Origin: Catalinimonas niigatensis
GTDB lineage: Bacteria; Bacteroidota; Bacteroidia; Cytophagales; Cyclobacteriaceae
Length of the DNA: 64,000 nucleotides
NCBI RefSeq assembly: GCF_030506285.1
Contig: NZ_CP119422.1
Span: forward strand, 5,381,501-5,445,500
Direction of reading: 5' to 3'
Shown here: piece after piece, positions 25,860 to 35,422 of the stretch
Layout of the letters: each line of letters starts with the position of its first letter
Position numbering within the stretch: position 1 is the stretch's first letter
Notes under the pieces: model-generated
What the model was told of the DNA's origin: nothing
Seen by the model: the letters and a program-made list of their open reading frames with translations, nothing else
The model's database searches: none
Made by a program: the position numbers and the translations under genes

Positions 25860-26879
25860 GTGAAAATCATCGTACCAATGGCGGGCATGGGAAAACGCAT
25901 GCGCCCCCACACCCTCACGATTCCAAAACCTCTGATCCCTATTGCGGGTAAACCCATTGTACACCGCTTGGTAGAAGACATTGCCAAAGTGGTGAAAGAG
26001 CCAGTAGCAGAAGTTGGATTTGTCATCAACCGCAGCTTTGGAGAGCAGGTGGAAAAAAGCCTGAAAGAGGTTGCCAAAACGATTGGTGCCCAAGGTAAAA
26101 TATTTTATCAGGATGATCCGCTGGGTACTGCCCATGCGCTGTACTGTGCCAAAGAGATGCTGGATGGTAATGTAATAGTAGCTTATGCAGATACGCTTTT
26201 TAAAGCAGAGTTTACCCTGGACAAAGAACAGGATGGTATTATATGGGTACACCAGGTAGAAGATCCATCAGCCTTTGGTGTGGTTAAGGTAAATGAGCAA
26301 AAGGTAATTACCGGATTTGTAGAGAAACCAGAAACGTATGTCTCTGACCTGGCAATTATTGGAATTTACTACTTTAAGGATGGTGCTTTCCTGCAACGGG
26401 AATTGCAGTACCTGATAGATAATAACGTCAAGAACTCTGGCGAATTTCAGATCACCAATGCTCTGGATAATATGAAAAACAAAGGGGTACGTTTTGTGCC
26501 CGGTCAGGTGGATGAGTGGCTGGACTGTGGAAACAAAGATGCTACAGTATATACCAATCAGCGCTACTTAGAGTACATCAAAAATGATTTGATACATCCC
26601 GATACAGCCGGGATGGAGAACTCTGCGATCATTCCTCCTGTTTATATTGGTAAAAATGTGAAGATAACGAATTCGGTCATCGGTCCTTACGTTTCTATTG
26701 GGGATGATACCAAGATTAAAAACTCAAGGATTCGTAATTCTATTGTACAAACCAATACAGTGGTAGATAACGCCAATCTGGAAAACTCTATGTTGGGCAA
26801 TTATGTGACACTTAAGCTAAGTTCATCGGATTTTAGTATTGGTGATTACAATTCTGTGGTGGAAAATATGCACGAATAG
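25860..26879 (+). CDS. Sugar nucleotidyltransferase with left-handed beta-helix tail
   Basis: A 339-residue enzyme. The N-terminal 240 residues are an NTP-transferase domain: nucleotide loop PMAGMGKRMRPHT, then IPKPLIPIAGKP, the acidic pair region VAYADTLF, and GFVEKP. The C-terminal 90 residues repeat hexapeptide-like units (IGKNVKITNSVIGPYVSIG and after), forming a left-handed parallel beta-helix. It resembles glucose-1-phosphate thymidylyl- or uridylyltransferases and GlmU, but it is shorter than GlmU and lacks a clear acetyl-CoA site. Start is GTG, 31 bases after dut. The likely product is a nucleotide sugar for envelope glycans; the exact sugar and nucleotide are open. Confidence 0.88.
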   Translation: MKIIVPMAGMGKRMRPHTLTIPKPLIPIAGKPIVHRLVEDIAKVVKEPVAEVGFVINRSFGEQVEKSLKEVAKTIGAQGKIFYQDDPLGTAHALYCAKEMLDGNVIVAYADTLFKAEFTLDKEQDGIIWVHQVEDPSAFGVVKVNEQKVITGFVEKPETYVSDLAIIGIYYFKDGAFLQRELQYLIDNNVKNSGEFQITNALDNMKNKGVRFVPGQVDEWLDCGNKDATVYTNQRYLEYIKNDLIHPDTAGMENSAIIPPVYIGKNVKITNSVIGPYVSIGDDTKIKNSRIRNSIVQTNTVVDNANLENSMLGNYVTLKLSSSDFSIGDYNSVVENMHE

Positions 26880-26951
26880 CAGAATATTACATAGGTTTTT
26901 AATTAATTTGAAATAGGAAGTATAGTAAATTCGTTTATAAACTTAATAGGA

Positions 26952-26973
26952 AAACCAGATTTTAGTCTGGTTT
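26952..26973 (+). terminator. Terminator-like hairpin
   Basis: AAACCAGA, loop TTTTAG and TCTGGTTT form an 8-bp stem followed by ATTTCG. The short T tract makes it weak, but it sits 73 bases after the nucleotidyltransferase stop and before the TPR gene, where a boundary is expected. Confidence 0.5.
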
Positions 26974-27023
26974 ATTTCGTCGCATTACGTGGAGTGATGT
27001 TAGAATGCTAAATAATATCGAGT

Positions 27024-28772
27024 ATGCCATTGGATAGCCGTTTTTTGAGAGTCTTGTGTATGTTGGGAGTCATATTGCTCTCTTTCTATTCTGAAAGCTT
27101 TGCACAAAAGAAAAAAAAATCTACCCGTGAGGAAAGAAAAGTAAGGGAGGCTACCTTTTATTTTACGGAAGGGGTCAAGTACTATATCCTGAGTGAGCCT
27201 GACTTCGATTCTGAAAATATGGACAGGGCACTGATGCTCTTTAAAAAATCGCTGGAAAGTGACCCAGAGAATGCTACGGCATACTTTAAAATAGCGACCA
27301 TACTGGCAGGACGAGGTGAGTTGGATGATGGATTGTCTAATGCAAACAAGGCTTTGGAATTAGATCCTGAGAACCAATACTTTTATACCCTTACCGCCGA
27401 TATCCTTACCAGAAAATCTGATTTTACAGAAGCGGCTCAAGTGTATGAGAGAATGATTGCTAACCTTGAAGGTACAGATGAGTACCTTTTTGACCTGGCT
27501 GCAATTTACCTGTATCAGGGTGACTACGAACAGGGATTAGATGTTTATAACCGTGCAGAAAAAATATTTGGTATTAATCCGGAAGTGATCAGGGCGAAGC
27601 AAAAAATTTATCTCAAGCTTAATAAACTTGATAAAGCCATTGCTGAAGGTGAAAAACTGGTGAATACTTATCCCGGAGAGGTGCCTTATGTGATGGCGCT
27701 GGCAGAAATTTTTGTTTCTAACAACAGAGAAAAAGATGCTATTCCTTATCTGGAAGAGTTACTAGAAGTTTCACCCAACAATCCTGAAGCACGCCTGATG
27801 CTTTCCAAAATCTATGAACAAACAGGCAGTGAAAGCAAGGCAGGAGAAAATATGGAAGTGGCATTCGCTAATCCGGACTTAAGCCTGAAACTCAAACTGG
27901 ATCTGATAGCCAAGCATATTCGGGAATTGCCTAATGAAGAAACTGAAAAAATGCTGCACTCCCTTACCGATCTCCTCATAGAAACCCATCCTGAAGAGGC
28001 AGATGCTTACGTCATCAAGGGAGATTTCTTGAATGCTATCAAAGAGAGTGAAGGCGCTCGCGACAATTATCTGAAGTCATTGGAGTACGATGAATCTAAT
28101 TTTAATGTCTGGCAAAATCTGCTCACCATAGAATTTCAGGATTTGCAGGATAGCGAAAATGTCATCAAACATTCAGAGTCTGCTCTGGAGCTTTTTCCCA
28201 ATCAGGCGGTACTTTATTTTTATAATGGAGCTGCCAATTCGGTAGCCAAAAATTATGATGAGGCCGCTTATGCCTTGGAGCAAAGTAAACGTTTGGCTAA
28301 CAATGATGAACTTGCCAAATACAGTAATATGTATTTGGGAGATGTATATAATGAATTGAAAGATTATAAAAAATCAGAGGAGGCTTACGAAGCTGCACTA
28401 AAATTAGACCCAACCAATGACTACGTATTGAACAATTACAGCTATTTCCTAGCGTTACGTCAGGAGAAACTGGAATATGCAAACAAGCTGTCTACTCGGC
28501 TGCTGGAGCTAAATCCTGAGAATGCCAATTATCTTGATACTCACGCCTGGGTACTCTTCAAACAAGGCGAATATAAGCAAGCTCGTAAGCTCTTAGAGAA
28601 AGCCATAGAAAAAGACAATGGCAGTGGCGTAATTGTGGAACATTACGGCGATGTGCTTTTTAAACTCGGTGAGGTGGATCAGGCGGTGAAGCAATGGATG
28701 AAAGCCAAGGGTATGGATGACTCATCTGATTTGATTGATAAAAAAATTGCGGACAGGAAACTGTATGAATAA
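27024..28772 (+). CDS. Exported TPR-repeat protein
   Basis: A 582-residue protein. A signal peptide at residues 1-27 ends near SFAQ. About ten tetratricopeptide repeats cover 45-570, with typical unit ends such as ALELDPENQYFY, ALKLDPTNDYVL and LELNPENANYL. Such proteins are periplasmic or outer-membrane scaffolds. Its stop overlaps the start of the DUF4292 lipoprotein gene, which itself overlaps the EnvC-like gene: a three-gene operon for envelope function. This TPR/DUF4292/M23 order recurs in Bacteroidota, and a role in cell wall remodelling or surface machinery is inferred from that context. Confidence 0.9.
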   Translation: MPLDSRFLRVLCMLGVILLSFYSESFAQKKKKSTREERKVREATFYFTEGVKYYILSEPDFDSENMDRALMLFKKSLESDPENATAYFKIATILAGRGELDDGLSNANKALELDPENQYFYTLTADILTRKSDFTEAAQVYERMIANLEGTDEYLFDLAAIYLYQGDYEQGLDVYNRAEKIFGINPEVIRAKQKIYLKLNKLDKAIAEGEKLVNTYPGEVPYVMALAEIFVSNNREKDAIPYLEELLEVSPNNPEARLMLSKIYEQTGSESKAGENMEVAFANPDLSLKLKLDLIAKHIRELPNEETEKMLHSLTDLLIETHPEEADAYVIKGDFLNAIKESEGARDNYLKSLEYDESNFNVWQNLLTIEFQDLQDSENVIKHSESALELFPNQAVLYFYNGAANSVAKNYDEAAYALEQSKRLANNDELAKYSNMYLGDVYNELKDYKKSEEAYEAALKLDPTNDYVLNNYSYFLALRQEKLEYANKLSTRLLELNPENANYLDTHAWVLFKQGEYKQARKLLEKAIEKDNGSGVIVEHYGDVLFKLGEVDQAVKQWMKAKGMDDSSDLIDKKIADRKLYE

Positions 28773-29550
28773 AAACACCTTAATTCTATTTTTTTGCTTT
28801 GGAATCTTTTTTTCAGCTTGTAGCAAAAAGACGCTGAACTTTAAAGATGCGGAAATTGCTGATGAGTTTGCAGTAAACGATCTTGAGTTTGAATACCTGA
28901 CCACCAATAGCAAAATCAGGTTTAGCAATGATGAGAAAAACCTGAGCGCTACTGCCAATATTCGCCTGAAAAAAGACAGTATCATTTGGGTTTCCATTAC
29001 ACCAGGCTTTGGTATAGAAGCTGCCCGGGGCATTATTACCCAGGATTCCCTTATTTTTATCAACCGAATGAATAAAGAATATTCAGCCTATGATTTTGAG
29101 CAACTTAGCAGGGAGTTCAATTTTAGCATTGATTTTGACCTCCTGCAATCCGTACTTTTAGGAGATATGCCATTAGAACCTGGCGATCAGGATTTGGTAA
29201 AAAAGGAGAGTAATTACTATGTGGTAAAACAAGAAAAAGGCGCAATTACCATCAACAACTTTGTAGATGCCCGAAGCCTGAAACTGGAGCGGGTGGCAAT
29301 GCAGGACAGAAGCAAAGAAGAAGTGTTTGGTAAGTCCCGTACGCGAAACAACACCCTTACACTTCGGTATAACGATTTTCAGATGTTAAATGAGCAGGTT
29401 TTTCCCTTTGAAAATCTGGTTTCTCTGGATTATCAGCGTAATGGAAAAAAACGTAGGACAGAGATTGATATTCAGCATAAAAAAGCCAGTATTACTGATG
29501 AAGTATTACGTTTTCCCTTCTCTGTACCTGAAAAGTATGTACAGAAGTAG
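28765..29550 (+). CDS. DUF4292 family lipoprotein
   Basis: A 261-residue lipoprotein with lipobox FFSAC (Cys at about residue 19). The mature domain is beta-rich: repeated amphipathic strands, as in LSATANIRLKKDSIIWVSITPG, which I read as the curved sheet of an LolA/LolB-like fold (positions about 65-90). DUF4292 is confined to Bacteroidota, and such folds often carry lipoproteins or hydrophobic ligands. Its ATG overlaps the TPR gene stop by 8 bases, and its end overlaps the EnvC-like gene by 14, so all three are co-translated. The ligand is unknown. Confidence 0.87.
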   Translation: MNKNTLILFFCFGIFFSACSKKTLNFKDAEIADEFAVNDLEFEYLTTNSKIRFSNDEKNLSATANIRLKKDSIIWVSITPGFGIEAARGIITQDSLIFINRMNKEYSAYDFEQLSREFNFSIDFDLLQSVLLGDMPLEPGDQDLVKKESNYYVVKQEKGAITINNFVDARSLKLERVAMQDRSKEEVFGKSRTRNNTLTLRYNDFQMLNEQVFPFENLVSLDYQRNGKKRRTEIDIQHKKASITDEVLRFPFSVPEKYVQK

Positions 29551-30766
29551 GCTCCTTACTTTTTTTGCGCTGTCCATAGTATTCGCACTTTTGTTGGTAC
29601 AATCAAAAGCATGGGCGCAGTCTACTCCTGATCGTACTCAGCTTGAGCAAGAGAAAAAAGAGAATTTGCGTAAAATCAAAGAAGCTCAGCAAATTCTTTC
29701 AGAAACCTCTTCCCGCAAGAAAACCAGCCTTGGCCAGTTAAGCGCCATCAACCAGCAGATAGAAGCACGAGAGGGGTTGATCAAATCTATCAATGAAGAA
29801 CTGGAACTTCTCCAAGGACAAATTGGTGAAATTACGGGTGTAATTGAAGCATTGGAAGAAGATCTGGTAGGGCTTAAGCGCGAATATGCGTATATGGTGT
29901 ATGCGACCAGCAAAACCAACAATAGCTTTGACCGTTTGATGTTCATTTTCTCTGCCTCTACTTTCAACCAGATGTTTATGCGGGTCAAGTACATGCAGCA
30001 GTACTCAGAAGCGCGTAAAAATCAAGTAGAGCAAATTCAAAAGGTGAAGCAAACACTTACCAACCAACGTGGTACTCTGGAAGGAAAGCAAATGGAGCAG
30101 CAAGTACTGCTTGATCAGCAACTGATGGCTAACAAGGATTTACTGGCCCTCAAGGCAAAGCAACGCTCTGTAGTACGTGATCTTAATCAGCAGGAGAAAG
30201 AACTAACTAAAGAACTTGCACAGCGGCAAGAAGATGTGGAAGAACTGGATAAACTCATAGCAAGCTTGATTCGCAAAGAAATTGAGAAAAGTAATAAGGA
30301 TAAAGCCACTGACAGAGTAGCTCTCAATTCTTCCAATGAAGCAGTATCCGTTTCATTTGAACAAAGCAAAAATAACCTGACCTGGCCGGTTAATACAGGC
30401 TTTGTTTCACAGAAGTTTGGCAGAAACCCTCATCCGATCATGAAAAATATCATGGTTCCCAACGATGGTGTTGATATACAGACCATGCAAAATGCTGAAG
30501 TAAAAGCAGTGTTTGATGGGATAGTTAAGGCAATCACTCCTATTCCTGAGCCGGGAGACCTAAAAGCGGTAATTATGCAGCATGGAGAGTACTTTACCGT
30601 TTACTCCAGGCTGAAAGAGGTAAATGTAAAAACCGGACAGCAACTCAGAGCATCAGATGCAGTAGGTATGGTGTATACTGATGGAAATGGTGTATCTATG
30701 TTGCAATTTCAAATCTGGAGGAACAATCAGAAACTGAACCCTGAAGCCTGGTTACAAAAAAAATAA
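29537..30766 (+). CDS. EnvC-like murein hydrolase activator (degenerate M23 domain)
   Basis: A 409-residue exported protein. A signal peptide (residues 1-27) is followed by two long coiled-coil regions, about 30-120 and 165-265, then a C-terminal LytM/M23 domain, about 300-405. The zinc ligands of active LytM enzymes are missing: the HxxxD motif reads NDGVD, the HxH motif reads LQFQI, and the catalytic His in the YxHL-like segment is replaced (VYSRLK). Coiled coil plus dead LytM is the EnvC design, in which the domain activates amidases rather than cutting murein. It overlaps the DUF4292 gene by 14 bases. Amidase partners are not in the window. Confidence 0.9.
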   Translation: MYRSRLLTFFALSIVFALLLVQSKAWAQSTPDRTQLEQEKKENLRKIKEAQQILSETSSRKKTSLGQLSAINQQIEAREGLIKSINEELELLQGQIGEITGVIEALEEDLVGLKREYAYMVYATSKTNNSFDRLMFIFSASTFNQMFMRVKYMQQYSEARKNQVEQIQKVKQTLTNQRGTLEGKQMEQQVLLDQQLMANKDLLALKAKQRSVVRDLNQQEKELTKELAQRQEDVEELDKLIASLIRKEIEKSNKDKATDRVALNSSNEAVSVSFEQSKNNLTWPVNTGFVSQKFGRNPHPIMKNIMVPNDGVDIQTMQNAEVKAVFDGIVKAITPIPEPGDLKAVIMQHGEYFTVYSRLKEVNVKTGQQLRASDAVGMVYTDGNGVSMLQFQIWRNNQKLNPEAWLQKK

Positions 30767-30833
30767 GGCTAAATTCGTTCACTTAAGCCATTTAAACTTC
30801 TTTTTCAGATAAATGTAGCTTGAGACTGGAATC

Positions 30834-30867
30834 TTTGAACGAACTTTTTTTACATTGCTTACCTTTG
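30834..30867 (+). promoter_or_regulatory. Bacteroidota-type promoter upstream of tatA
   Basis: TTTG (30834-30837), a 22-bp spacer and TACCTTTG (30860-30867). The spacer is 1-3 bases longer than usual. Transcription would begin near 30873, giving a leader of about 80 bases to the tatA ATG at 30955; an earlier in-frame start at 30886 is less likely. Confidence 0.5.
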
Positions 30868-30954
30868 ATTAATAGCACATAACTTTTGCGAGGCAGATAT
30901 ATTGGATATATTTACATGCTCGTGAAAATTTATTTCACTTTTAAAATTGACTCT

Positions 30955-31161
30955 ATGCACACTACATTAGCATTTGTTGGCGGACTGGGAGGATGGGAAA
31001 TTCTTCTGATTGTACTCGTTCTGGTGATCTTCTTCGGTGCGAAGAAAATACCTGAACTGGCACGTGGCTTGGGACGTGGTATCCGCGAATTTAAAGATGC
31101 CACCAAAGAAATTAAAGACGAAATAGAAGAAGGTTCACACAATACTACTGCCAGCAAATAA
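30955..31161 (+). CDS. tatA: Sec-independent translocase subunit TatA
   Basis: A 68-residue component of the twin-arginine translocase, which exports folded proteins. After a short N-terminus, residues about 10-26 form the single transmembrane helix ([16 protein letters not shown]). The FGAKKIPEL hinge follows, with the conserved Phe-Gly pair, then the amphipathic helix and an acidic tail. TatA and TatE are hard to tell apart; no tatB or tatC is adjacent, which is normal in Bacteroidota. Two Tat substrates are predicted in this window, at 44699 and 48507. gatA starts 12 bases after its stop. Confidence 0.92.
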   Translation: MHTTLAFVGGLGGWEILLIVLVLVIFFGAKKIPELARGLGRGIREFKDATKEIKDEIEEGSHNTTASK

Positions 31162-31173
31162 CATAATCTTATC

Positions 31174-32598
31174 TTGAAAGATTTACGGTCTTTCAGCCGC
31201 ATACAAGAGTATTTGGTTGAGGGTGTACTTACTTGTGAGGATATAGTCACCAATTATCTACAAAACATTCAGGAACAACAGCATTTAAATGTTTTTTTGG
31301 ATGTGTATTCTGATGAAGCCCTGCAAAGAGCACAGGAAGTTGACCAAAAGATACAAGCGGGGACTGCTGGGCGGCTAGCAGGTATGGTTATTGGGCTGAA
31401 GGATATTCTCTGTTATCAGGATCACAAGCTACAGGCAAGTAGCAAAATCCTGGATGGTTTTCACTCCCAATTCAATGGTACCGCCATTCAGCGTTTATTG
31501 GATGAAGATGCAATTATCATTGGCAGACAAAACTGTGATGAGTTTGCAATGGGTTCTTCCAATGAAAATTCTGCATTTGGTGTGACTCGTAATGCAGCAG
31601 ATTTATCTGCTGTACCGGGTGGATCTTCCGGAGCTTCAGCAGTATCAGTACAGGCAAATTTATGCACTGCTGCTTTAGGCTCTGATACTGGAGGATCTAT
31701 ACGCCAACCCGCTGCTTTTTGTGGGGTGGTAGGCCTAAAGCCCACGTATTCCCGTATCTCACGCTATGGTTTACTAGCATATGCTTCTTCCTTTGATACC
31801 ATTGGTATTTTTACCAATAATATTGAAGATAATGCCTTGTTGCTCGAAATCATTGCCGGAAAAGATAATTATGACAGTACAGTATATCAGGGTGAAGTAC
31901 CTGCCTATACCCGTCATCTTGAGTTTGACCGGAAAGTAAAGGTAGCCTACATTGAAGAGACATTAGACAATAATGGTCTTAATGAAGAAGTGCTGGTCAG
32001 AACCAAAAAAGCAATTCAGTTTCTAAAAGAGGATGGTCATCAGGTAGAATCGGTGCATTTTCCTATGCTCAATTATCTTCTTCCTACTTATTATATCCTG
32101 ACGATGGCTGAAGCTAGTTCCAATCTTTCACGTTTTGATGGCGTGAAATATGGATACAGAAGTAAGGATGCTCACAATTTGGAGGCTATGTATAAAAAGA
32201 GCCGTTCCGAAGCTTTTGGAGAAGAAGTGAAAAGACGCATTATGCTAGGAACATTTGTGTTGAGTGCTAGCTATTATGATGCCTATTATACGAAAGCACA
32301 AAAGGTAAGACGTTTGCTGCGTGATGCAACACTTAAAATTCTTGACGAATACGATTTTATCGTACTGCCAACAACGCCTACTACAGCTTTTAAGATAGGG
32401 GAGACAAACACCCCACTGGAAATGTACCTTGCTGATTTATTTACAGTTCAGGCATCTATTGCAGGTGTTCCCGCTATTTCTATCCCGAATGGAGAAGATC
32501 ATGCAGGCCTGCCCATTGGTTTACAAATCATGGGCGGTAATTTTCAGGAAGATAGACTATTTGCATTTTCTAAATATATTTTAGATAATTTGGCTTAA
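31174..32598 (+). CDS. gatA: Asp-tRNA(Asn)/Glu-tRNA(Gln) amidotransferase subunit A
   Basis: The glutaminase/amidase subunit of GatCAB, which converts Glu-tRNA(Gln) or Asp-tRNA(Asn) to the correctly charged tRNA. The 474-residue amidase-signature protein has the catalytic triad: Lys in GLKDI, the cis-Ser in GGSSGAS, and the nucleophile in SDTGGSIRQPA. RNCxEF-like RQNCDEFAMGSS and the C-terminal PIGLQIMG complete it. The start is TTG, 12 bases behind tatA; the nearest ATG would delete the N-terminal helix, so TTG is preferred. gatB and gatC are elsewhere. Confidence 0.94.
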   Translation: MKDLRSFSRIQEYLVEGVLTCEDIVTNYLQNIQEQQHLNVFLDVYSDEALQRAQEVDQKIQAGTAGRLAGMVIGLKDILCYQDHKLQASSKILDGFHSQFNGTAIQRLLDEDAIIIGRQNCDEFAMGSSNENSAFGVTRNAADLSAVPGGSSGASAVSVQANLCTAALGSDTGGSIRQPAAFCGVVGLKPTYSRISRYGLLAYASSFDTIGIFTNNIEDNALLLEIIAGKDNYDSTVYQGEVPAYTRHLEFDRKVKVAYIEETLDNNGLNEEVLVRTKKAIQFLKEDGHQVESVHFPMLNYLLPTYYILTMAEASSNLSRFDGVKYGYRSKDAHNLEAMYKKSRSEAFGEEVKRRIMLGTFVLSASYYDAYYTKAQKVRRLLRDATLKILDEYDFIVLPTTPTTAFKIGETNTPLEMYLADLFTVQASIAGVPAISIPNGEDHAGLPIGLQIMGGNFQEDRLFAFSKYILDNLA

Positions 32599-32717
32599 TT
32601 GCAATGTCTTATTACTAGAGACGTTTTAAATATCCCAACTTTTTTCGTATTTTGTATAGATTTTGTATGTAGCAGGTATAGACTTTTGGATATAAATAAA
32701 GCTAAATTAGAAAGGTG

Positions 32718-34100
32718 ATGTCAAAAAATGTGGGAATTGAATTCATATTGTTTTGTGGGTTGGTAATCATACCATTTTTCACAAACGCTAATATAAATGA
32801 TCCTTTAGATTCTACAGGAATCGTTTTGTACGAACCAGCTTATGATTACGAATATATTCCTGATGCATCTTATGATTTGGTGGCTGATCGTATAGCCTGC
32901 CTCGAGACTGATATGCCGCTCGTTTATAATGAGAATGTAAAAGCCTTTGTTGACTACTTTACCATTAGAAACCGTGAGTATACCCGCATGGTGGTGCGTC
33001 GTCAGGAAGTGTTTTTTCCTCTTTTTGAGAAATATTTGAAAAAGTATGGTATCCCTGAGGATTTAAAATATTTATCTATTGTAGAGTCTGGATTAAACCC
33101 TGAGGCCCGCTCAAGGGTAGGTGCATTAGGATTGTGGCAGTTCATGCCCAGCACCGGACGTATGTATGGCCTTAATCAGGATTGGTATGTGGATGAGCGC
33201 ATGAATCCTGAAAAATCAACTGAAGCAGCTTGTAAATATTTAAAGCAGCTTTATAATATGTTTGATGATTGGGAATTGGCACTTGCAGCCTATAATACAG
33301 GACCAGGCAACGTGCGCAAAGCAATACGTCGTTCAGGCTATAAAAGAGATTTCTGGTCTATATATAATTATCTTCCTCGTGAAACCAGAAGTTATGTCCC
33401 TCAGTTTGTGGCGGTGATATATACGCTGAATTATCTGGACGAGCATAACCTAAGAGAAGAAAATCCAGAGTATCTTATGGCATCTGATACGCTTTGGGTA
33501 AGTCAGTTTGTAAGCCTGAAAGCCTTAGGAGAGCAAATTAATGTGTGTGAAGACGACTTAAGCCGCCTTAACCCCGAGCTGAAAAGAAGAGCAGTTCCTG
33601 AAACTGCTAAGAATTATCCGCTGCTCATTCCTTCTGATACTTATGACTTTATAGCCGCTAATACTTCTGCTATACTTGACTCTGCCGGAAAACAAGAGAT
33701 ACAGGAACAAATGGATTATGTGGCACGTAATGCTCCTGATAATACCACCAACAAAGAAAAAACCTACTACAGGGTAAAAAGTGGAGATGTACTAGGCGCA
33801 ATTGCTGAACGACATGGCGTTCGTTTATCAGATTTACGTTCCTGGAACAACATTCAGGGTAGCCGAATTTATGCCGGACAAAAATTAACCCTTTGGGTAA
33901 ATGCTTCATCCAATCAAATAGCTTCAGCCAGTAGTCCTGTGGCTATTCCAGATAACAAAGTACATTTGGTGCAACCTGGAGATTCACTATGGGAAATATC
34001 CCGTCGCTATCAGGGCGTAAGTGTAGATAAAATCAAACAACTTAATAATCTTACCAGCAATAAAATCACTCCTGGCCAGAAATTGATTATCGGACGCTGA
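32718..34100 (+). CDS. MltD-like lytic transglycosylase with two LysM domains
   Basis: A 460-residue periplasmic or lipoprotein-like enzyme that cleaves the glycan strand of peptidoglycan, leaving 1,6-anhydroMurNAc. A signal segment (residues about 5-25) precedes the SLT domain at about 105-240: the catalytic Glu is in SIVESGLNPEARS, followed by GLWQFMPST and AAYNTGPGNV. Two LysM domains lie at the C-terminus, beginning YRVKSGDVLGAIA and VHLVQPGDSLWEI, which bind glycan chains. The domain order is that of MltD. A preceding GTG is possible, but the ATG at 32718 is preferred. It joins the EnvC-like gene and murQ as wall-turnover functions. Confidence 0.93.
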   Translation: MSKNVGIEFILFCGLVIIPFFTNANINDPLDSTGIVLYEPAYDYEYIPDASYDLVADRIACLETDMPLVYNENVKAFVDYFTIRNREYTRMVVRRQEVFFPLFEKYLKKYGIPEDLKYLSIVESGLNPEARSRVGALGLWQFMPSTGRMYGLNQDWYVDERMNPEKSTEAACKYLKQLYNMFDDWELALAAYNTGPGNVRKAIRRSGYKRDFWSIYNYLPRETRSYVPQFVAVIYTLNYLDEHNLREENPEYLMASDTLWVSQFVSLKALGEQINVCEDDLSRLNPELKRRAVPETAKNYPLLIPSDTYDFIAANTSAILDSAGKQEIQEQMDYVARNAPDNTTNKEKTYYRVKSGDVLGAIAERHGVRLSDLRSWNNIQGSRIYAGQKLTLWVNASSNQIASASSPVAIPDNKVHLVQPGDSLWEISRRYQGVSVDKIKQLNNLTSNKITPGQKLIIGR

Positions 34101-34205
34101 TAAAAATTTCTTTGTAGACAACTTGAGTGAGAAATTTGGTGTTATAAAAGGTGAAAAAAATTGAATTTTGTAATTTAAGCCTATATACACCTAAATTGAT
34201 ATATT

Positions 34206-35330
34206 GTGAATACAAAGAAATTACCATTATACTTAGTATCTGTGCTTTTCTTAGGGCTGCTTGTCATGTTTTCAGCCTGTGGTAGTAATGAGGGATCATC
34301 GGATACATTACCCATCGCAAGAGGATCTGCCGGTGAATTGTTATTGGTTATGGATTCTGCTTCATGGCAGAGCGAACTGGGAGATGAACTTCGTGAGACT
34401 TTCTTAAAAGCCATGCCAGGTTTGCCTCAGGCTGAACCTTATTTTTCTGTAAGGTATGTTGATCCCTTCAAACTGAATAGAGTATTACGCAGTGCCAAGA
34501 ACATGCTATTTGTAGCTACACTAAACAATGAAACTATAGGTGGCAGGAAAATGCGCAGCTTTTTTACTGAGGCTTCTGTCGAGAGGATAGAAGAAGACCC
34601 TAATCTTTATCAGTTTAGTAAAAAAAATCAATTTGCCAGAGGACAAGAAGTGCTATTCCTTTTTGGTACTTCAGATGATGCATTGATTGAAAATCTTCAA
34701 AATAACCGTGAAGAGATTAGAAATCACTTTCATAAAGTAGAAATTAACAGATTACAAGAAAGTCTTTATAAGGTTAATGAAAAGAGAAAACTTAGTAATT
34801 CATTTCTGAAAGAAAATGGCTTTTATTTTAGAGTCCCGTTCGGATACGAGGAAGTTCCTTTAGAAAAAGATAATGAGAATTTTGTATGGGTTCGTAACTT
34901 AGGAGATATAGCAGATAGGAGCATATTTGTAGCTTATAAAGATTATGATTCTGAAGAAGCTTTTAAACCGGAAAATATACTTGATTTTAGAGAAGAAATT
35001 TTTTCTAATCGAGATATTTCTGATGATACTACTGTTTATATGACTCATCAGAGCTGGTCTTCAACGCCTTTGGTCGAGTTTGATACTGTCAATTTTAATG
35101 GTAAGTATGCTATTGAGGCTAGAGGACAATGGAAACTTAGCAATGATTCTAGGGGAGGGCCTTTTATAAGCTATACTTTTGTGGATGAAGAAACAGGACG
35201 GCTTTACTATATTGAAGGATTTGTGTATAGGCCCAGTGAAAATAAAAGAGATTTTGTAAGAGAAGTGGAGGCGATCCTCAAAACATTCAAAACATCGGGT
35301 GAAACGAACCAAAAGCAAGCCACGAGTTAA
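34206..35330 (+). CDS. DUF4837 family lipoprotein
   Basis: A 374-residue lipoprotein, start GTG. The lipobox is FSAC (Cys about residue 25). The mature protein starts with an SxSDTLPIARGSAGELLLVMD-type segment (residues about 30-50), the hallmark of DUF4837, a Bacteroidota family. The body alternates helices and strands with many charged residues, and the C-terminal domain ends in YIEGFVYRPSENKRDFVREVEAI. The family has no known role. It is visibly more AT-rich than the neighbours upstream. The terminator hairpin begins inside the last codons and its loop contains the TAA stop. Confidence 0.88.
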   Translation: MNTKKLPLYLVSVLFLGLLVMFSACGSNEGSSDTLPIARGSAGELLLVMDSASWQSELGDELRETFLKAMPGLPQAEPYFSVRYVDPFKLNRVLRSAKNMLFVATLNNETIGGRKMRSFFTEASVERIEEDPNLYQFSKKNQFARGQEVLFLFGTSDDALIENLQNNREEIRNHFHKVEINRLQESLYKVNEKRKLSNSFLKENGFYFRVPFGYEEVPLEKDNENFVWVRNLGDIADRSIFVAYKDYDSEEAFKPENILDFREEIFSNRDISDDTTVYMTHQSWSSTPLVEFDTVNFNGKYAIEARGQWKLSNDSRGGPFISYTFVDEETGRLYYIEGFVYRPSENKRDFVREVEAILKTFKTSGETNQKQATS

Positions 35331-35343
35331 TCGTGGTTTTTTT
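35320..35343 (+). terminator. Intrinsic terminator overlapping the stop codon
   Basis: CCACGA (35320-35325), loop GTTAA and TCGTGG (35331-35336) form a 6-bp stem, followed by seven T. The loop carries the TAA stop of the DUF4837 gene (35328-35330). A ribosome at the stop would cover the stem, so termination may depend on release of the last ribosome. Confidence 0.78.
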
Positions 35344-35422
35344 ATGCATTTTTCTTTCCTTGGATTTAAAAGAGAGATGTAGTAATATTTGCTACATTTA
35401 CAGCACCAAAAAGTGAAGAACA

